Source: Roseiarcus sp963732155
Lineage (GTDB): Bacteria; Pseudomonadota; Alphaproteobacteria; Rhizobiales; Beijerinckiaceae
Direction: 5' to 3'
Length of the DNA stretch: 64,000 nucleotides
Assembly (NCBI GenBank): GCA_963732155.1
Contig: CAVSYB010000013.1
Span: forward strand, 1,240,001 to 1,304,000
Shown here: positions 60,305 to 64,000 of the stretch, in pieces
How positions within the stretch are numbered: the stretch's first letter is position 1
How the letters are laid out: each line of letters begins with the position of its first letter
Translations under genes and position numbers: made by a program
The notes under the pieces: generated by a model
Told to the model about the DNA's origin: nothing
Databases searched by the model: none
Seen by the model: only the letters and a program-made list of their open reading frames with translations

Positions 60305-61803
60305 GCGATCTGGCGGGCGCCGCGGACGTCGAACGCTTCAGGGCGGCGGTGGCGCGCCGCCTCGGACTCCAGTTCGACGACGGCAAGCTCAGTTTCCTCG
60401 GCGAGGTCCTCCAGCGACGGCTGGGCAGGCGCTGCGCCTACGATTATCTGTCCGGCCTGGAGGAGGCTCCGTCGAGCGACGAGATCGGCGCGCTCGCTCG
60501 CGAGCTCACGGTCGGCGAGACCTACTTCTTCCGCAACAACGAGCAATTCCGCGCGCTTGCCGAGGTCGCGCTTCCCGACCTCATGCGCGACGATCGGCGG
60601 CCCAGGGTCCTGCGGCTCCTGTCGGCCGGATGCGCTTCGGGCGAGGAAGCCTATTCGATCGCGATCGTCGCGCGAGAAGCCATATCGGACCCTTCGTGGG
60701 AGGCGCTCGTCCAGGCGGTGGACGTCAATCCCGCCGCTCTCGAAAAAGCGCAACAGGCGCGCTACTCCACGTGGGCGCTGCGTGAGACGTCGCCGGACCT
60801 CCAGCAACGATGGTTCCGCGCGGAAGGCCGCGAGGCGACGCTCGTCGAGAAGGCGCGCGAGGCGGTTCAATTCGAGCGGCGGAACCTCGCCGTCGAGGAC
60901 CCGGAGCTTTGGCGGCCGGCCGCCTATGACGTGATCTTCTGTCGCAACGTCATCATGTATTTTGCGCCCGAGACGATGCGGGCGGTGATCGCCCGCATCA
61001 CGCATTCGCTGGCGCCCGGCGGCTTCCTGTTTCTTGGCCATGCCGAGACTTTGCGCGGCCTTTCCGACGATTTCCATCTCCGCCACACGCATGAGACTTT
61101 CTATTACCAGCGCAAGCGGAACGGCGAGCGCTCCGTCATGCGGACGGTCCCCGCCGCCTGCTCCTCGCCGGCGCCCGCGGCGCCCGAGCTCGCCCTCGGC
61201 GACGCATGGGTCGATGCGATTCGCCACGCCAGCGAGCGCGTTGCGTCTCTCATCCCCTCGACGGCCGCCGCGGACCCTCGCCCGGCCGCGCCGCCCGCCT
61301 GGGACCGTGCGGAGACGATCGATCTGCTGCGACGGGAGCGGTTCGCCGAAGCGCTTGTTTGCGTTCGGCAACAGCAGCCCGCGGCGCGCGACGCGGATTC
61401 CGACAAGCTGCTCCTCGAAGCGACGCTTCTCGCCCACGCCGGCCGGATCGAGGCCGCCGAGGACGCCTGTCGCCGATTGCTGTCGATCGACGAACTGAAC
61501 GCCGGCGCCCATTACGCGCTGGCGCTCTGCCGCGAGCAGGCGGGGGACCGCGCCGCCGCCGCCGAGCATGATCGCATCGCCATCTATCTCGATTCCGGAT
61601 TCGCGATGCCGCGATTGCATCTGGGACTGCTCGCGCGCCGCGCCGGCGACTTCGGCTCGGCCCGGCGCGAACTCGGATGGGCGCGGGTCCTGCTCAAGCA
61701 AGAGGACGCGTCCCGGCTGCTGCTGTTCGGCGGCGGGTTCAATCGCGACGCCCTGATGACGCTGTGCGAGTCGGCGCTGCGCTCCTGCGGAGAACGATCG
61801 TGA
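60301..61803 (+). CDS. CheR methyltransferase with C-terminal TPR region (WspC-like)
   Basis: A 500-residue protein. The N-terminal CheR domain (about 1-270) has ELTVGETYFFRNNEQFRAL, SAM motif RLLSAGCASGEEAYSIAI and VIFCRNVIMYFAPETM; it methylates receptor glutamates. The C-terminal half contains a linker and TPR-like helices (EATLLAHAGRIEAAEDACRR, AGAHYALALCREQAGDRAAA). A CheR with TPR tail is a hallmark of WspC/FrzF-like alternative pathways. Overlaps its neighbours on both sides. Confidence 0.94.
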   Translation: MSDLAGAADVERFRAAVARRLGLQFDDGKLSFLGEVLQRRLGRRCAYDYLSGLEEAPSSDEIGALARELTVGETYFFRNNEQFRALAEVALPDLMRDDRRPRVLRLLSAGCASGEEAYSIAIVAREAISDPSWEALVQAVDVNPAALEKAQQARYSTWALRETSPDLQQRWFRAEGREATLVEKAREAVQFERRNLAVEDPELWRPAAYDVIFCRNVIMYFAPETMRAVIARITHSLAPGGFLFLGHAETLRGLSDDFHLRHTHETFYYQRKRNGERSVMRTVPAACSSPAPAAPELALGDAWVDAIRHASERVASLIPSTAAADPRPAAPPAWDRAETIDLLRRERFAEALVCVRQQQPAARDADSDKLLLEATLLAHAGRIEAAEDACRRLLSIDELNAGAHYALALCREQAGDRAAAAEHDRIAIYLDSGFAMPRLHLGLLARRAGDFGSARRELGWARVLLKQEDASRLLLFGGGFNRDALMTLCESALRSCGERS

Positions 61804-62339
61804 GCCTCGCCCCGTTTCGCCTCAATGACCGGGTCGCGGAGTTGCGGCTCGCATTCGATCGCTCCTTCGCCGCGCGGACCCGTTTCGACGCCATCCCGAC
61901 CGAGGATTTCCTCGCCATCCGCGTCGCTTCGGAGTCCTACGCGATCCGCTGCTCCGAGATCTCAGGCCTGATCGCCGACAGGAAGATCACGCGCGTTCCG
62001 AGTCGCGCGGTCGCGCTGCATGGCATGGGCGGATTTCGCAACGCCATCCTGCCCGTCTACAGCCTCGCCGCGCTGCTTGGCCTGCCGATGGCGGCGACGG
62101 CCCGCTGGACGGTGATCGCGGCGGATCTGCCGGTGGCGCTCGCCTTTGAGGCGCTCGACGGGAACCTTCGCGTATCGCGCGACGAGATCCTGCCGTGCGA
62201 GGCGGACAAGCGGGAGCGCAAATACGTCCAGGACTTCATGCGGGAGCAGGACCGCGTGCGAGCGATCCTGCACCTGCCCTCGATCCTCGACGCGATCAGA
62301 AGGCAAGGGCCGGCGCCCGGCGCAATACAGGAGGGATGA
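61800..62339 (+). CDS. CheW-like coupling protein 2 (WspD-like)
   Basis: A 179-residue CheW-like protein starting at a GTG that overlaps the CheR stop. FLAIRVASESYAIRCSEISG, GGFRNAILPVYSLAALLGLP and ALAFEALDGNLRVSRDEILP follow the CheW fold; the N-terminus has an extra 40 residues (LNDRVAELRLAFDRSFAART), as in WspD. Probably works with the receptor and CheA encoded next. Confidence 0.86.
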   Translation: MSLAPFRLNDRVAELRLAFDRSFAARTRFDAIPTEDFLAIRVASESYAIRCSEISGLIADRKITRVPSRAVALHGMGGFRNAILPVYSLAALLGLPMAATARWTVIAADLPVALAFEALDGNLRVSRDEILPCEADKRERKYVQDFMREQDRVRAILHLPSILDAIRRQGPAPGAIQEG

Positions 62340-62341
62340 CC

Positions 62342-63811
62342 ATGTTCCAGAACTGGACTTTCGGAAGACGGCTGGCCGCGGGCTTCGGGATGGCGGGCCT
62401 CACGCTGTTGATGATCGCCGCCGTTTCCTACGCGAACATCGCCAATCTCATCGAGACCGACCGCTGGGTGGACCACAGCCATCTCGTGCGGACCAGTCTG
62501 GCCGACCTGTTGCTGGAGCTCGACAACGCCGAGACCGGCCAGCGCGGCTATCTCCTCGTCGGAAACGACAGCTATCTCGCGCCTTACCAATCCGCGCTGG
62601 TCGACATCAGGAAGACTTTCGACGAGCTTCGCGCCGTCACCGTCGACAATCCGCAGCAGCAGAGCCGGCTCGATGCGATCGCGCCGCTGATCGACAGCAA
62701 GCTCGCCGAGCTGAAGCAGACGATCGACCTGCGCCGGACCGATGGACTCGACGCCGCCCTCAAGGTCGTCGCGAGCGACGTGGGCAAAATCTATATGGAT
62801 AAGATCCGCGCTCTGGTCGCCGAGGCGGGTCAAAACGAGTCCGATCTGTTGAGAAAGCGCTCCGAGGACGCCCATGCGGGCGCCTCTCTGGCGATAGGGG
62901 TCATCATCTGGGGCGGTCTCGCCGGCGCGCTCGTGGTGGCGGCGATCGGTTGGATCATCACCCGATCGATGTCGGGGCAGGTCGGCACCGCGGTCGGCCA
63001 CGTCCAAAGCTCCTCGGCCGAGCTTCAGGCGGTCGCCAATCAGCAGGCGACGGGCGCTAAAGAGCAGGCGACCGCGATGAACGAGATCACCACGACCATC
63101 AGCGAGCTGTTGGCGACGTCGCGCCAGATCGCCGAAAGCGCGCAACGCGTGGCGCGCAGCGCCGAACAGACGGCGAGCGCCGCGCGCGCGGGTCACGGCA
63201 CCGTCGACATGACGCACGGATCGATCTCGGGCATCCGCCATCAGGTGGATCAGATCGTCGCCCATATGCTGGAGCTCGGCAAGAAGTCGCAGGAGATCGG
63301 CGCCGTGCTGGATATCGTCTCCGAACTGGCGGAGCAGACGAACATTCTCGCCATCAACGCGACGATCGAGGCCGCGGGCGCCGGCGACAGCGGCAAGCGG
63401 TTCGCGATCGTGGCCGACGAGATTCGCAAGCTGGCCGACCGCGTCGGCGGCTCGACCAAGGAGATCCGGACGCTCATCGACGACGTGAGGAGCGCCGTCA
63501 ACACCACTGTGATGGCCACCGAATCGGGCTCGAAGGCCGTCGACGGAGGGTCACGGCAATTCGGCGAAGTGGCGTCGGCCTTCAAGGAGATTTTCGGCCT
63601 TGTCACGACCACGACCGAGGCGGCGCGTGAGATCGAGCTGTCGACCAAGCAGCAGAGCACCGCGGTCGAACAGGTGAACGTCGCCATCGCCAACGTCGCG
63701 CAGGCGTCGAGAGAGACCGAGACGAGCGCCGGCCAGACGTTGCAAACGGTGTCGCAGTTGGCGGGCGTGTCGAAGAACCTGTTGCGGATCATCCAACCCC
63801 ACATGGCCTGA
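62342..63811 (+). CDS. Methyl-accepting chemotaxis protein with CHASE3-like sensor
   Basis: A 489-residue receptor. TM1 at about 10-32, a periplasmic helical sensor (about 35-185) with the CHASE3 signature NAETGQRGYLLVGNDSYLAP, TM2 at about 188-215 (AIGVIIWGGLAGALVVAAIG), then the long signalling coiled coil with the tip around DIVSELAEQTNILAINATIE. No separate HAMP is clear. The start at 62342 has AGGAGG at optimal distance; an ATG at 62336 overlaps the CheW stop. CHASE3 sensors respond to unknown membrane or periplasmic cues. Confidence 0.94.
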   Translation: MFQNWTFGRRLAAGFGMAGLTLLMIAAVSYANIANLIETDRWVDHSHLVRTSLADLLLELDNAETGQRGYLLVGNDSYLAPYQSALVDIRKTFDELRAVTVDNPQQQSRLDAIAPLIDSKLAELKQTIDLRRTDGLDAALKVVASDVGKIYMDKIRALVAEAGQNESDLLRKRSEDAHAGASLAIGVIIWGGLAGALVVAAIGWIITRSMSGQVGTAVGHVQSSSAELQAVANQQATGAKEQATAMNEITTTISELLATSRQIAESAQRVARSAEQTASAARAGHGTVDMTHGSISGIRHQVDQIVAHMLELGKKSQEIGAVLDIVSELAEQTNILAINATIEAAGAGDSGKRFAIVADEIRKLADRVGGSTKEIRTLIDDVRSAVNTTVMATESGSKAVDGGSRQFGEVASAFKEIFGLVTTTTEAAREIELSTKQQSTAVEQVNVAIANVAQASRETETSAGQTLQTVSQLAGVSKNLLRIIQPHMA

Positions 63812-63817
63812 TAGCGC

Positions 63818-64000
63818 ATGGCGCAGGATCCATATCGATACTTCCGTCTCGAGGGACGCGAGCTGCTCGACCAGTTCGATCAGGGAATCCTTGAGCTCGA
63901 GAAGGGCGGCGGCGGCGCGGCGATGCTTCAGCGGCTGTTGCGCCTGGCGCATACGCTCAAGGGAGCTGCTCGCATCGTCAAGCAGCAGGAGATCGCCGAC
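63818..64000 (+). CDS. CheA histidine kinase, N-terminal part only (runs off right edge)
   Basis: 61 codons from the ATG at 63818 to the window end. The Hpt start is visible: MAQDPYRYFRLEGRELLDQF then LLRLAHTLKGAARIV with the phosphorylated His. By position it should be the CheA kinase (WspE-like, often with a C-terminal receiver) of this operon; the rest, and any CheB or output regulator, lie outside the window. Confidence 0.9.
   Translation, partial: MAQDPYRYFRLEGRELLDQFDQGILELEKGGGGAAMLQRLLRLAHTLKGAARIVKQQEIAD

Overview
The window is GC-rich DNA from an alphaproteobacterium, most likely of the order Hyphomicrobiales (Rhizobiales), perhaps the Beijerinckiaceae/Methylocystaceae side. This rests on the alphaproteobacterial short ProRS followed by lolC/E-lolD, an HpnL-type hopanoid-associated membrane protein, a metal-site HemB of the Asp type, OpgG/OpgH glucan genes, PhaF/PhaI-type phasins, CIRCE-controlled groESL and a MocE-like Rieske ferredoxin. 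I see no rRNA, insertion sequence, integrase or CRISPR array. One tRNA (Ser, GCT) is present. Dense coding and strong third-position GC produce many long antisense reading frames, which I left out.

Layout. 0-7.5 kb: edge of an ABATE-domain gene, an orphan branched-chain-amino-acid binding protein, a coupled DUF6883/DUF4926 pair, hemB, an exported protein of unknown function, hpnL and an amidase. 7.4-14.2 kb: an orphan bufferin-type metallophore precursor (DUF2282), proS, lolC/E-lolD, a tandem PilZ protein, a PAS_5 protein, a terminator with no obvious gene in front of it, and a rhomboid protease. 14.2-21.5 kb: opgH-opgG, glmU, a MAPEG protein, lipB, DUF2147. 21.7-26.6 kb: tRNA-Ser, then a two-gene signalling operon made of a REC-EAL c-di-GMP phosphodiesterase and a hybrid histidine kinase with REC and Hpt domains, then DUF6489.

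27.1-45.7 kb is the most interesting part: a dispersed neutral-lipid (wax ester / triacylglycerol) locus. It holds a GMC alcohol dehydrogenase, a membrane-anchored lipase, a two-domain fatty acyl-CoA reductase of the Marinobacter type, two paralogous phasins, a patatin-like lipase, a TPR protein, two paralogous WS/DGAT acyltransferases with intact HHxxxDG motifs, and a long-chain acyl-CoA ligase, with groESL, a MetE-like protein and two small unknown proteins in between. Together these can activate a fatty acid, reduce it to an alcohol, esterify the alcohol with a second acyl-CoA, coat the droplet and mobilise it again. Three FNR/FixK-type palindromes (TTGAT-N4-ATCAA or one mismatch) lie 70-80 bases upstream of phasin 1 (shared with the divergent reductase), phasin 2 and the acyl-CoA ligase. 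This suggests that low oxygen switches on storage-lipid synthesis, possibly as an electron sink.

45.9-58.8 kb: a very Pro/Ala-rich anchored envelope protein with 111-bp tandem repeats, a TetR-controlled HlyD/ABC/ABC-2 efflux operon with a visible operator, a ribose-type sugar ABC transporter (binding protein, double ATPase, permease), and a MocE/MocF-like Rieske ferredoxin plus reductase without an oxygenase. 59.1-64 kb: a chemosensory operon (CheY-like, CheW, CheR-TPR, CheW, CHASE3-type receptor, start of CheA) whose composition resembles Wsp-type alternative-function pathways; it runs off the right edge.
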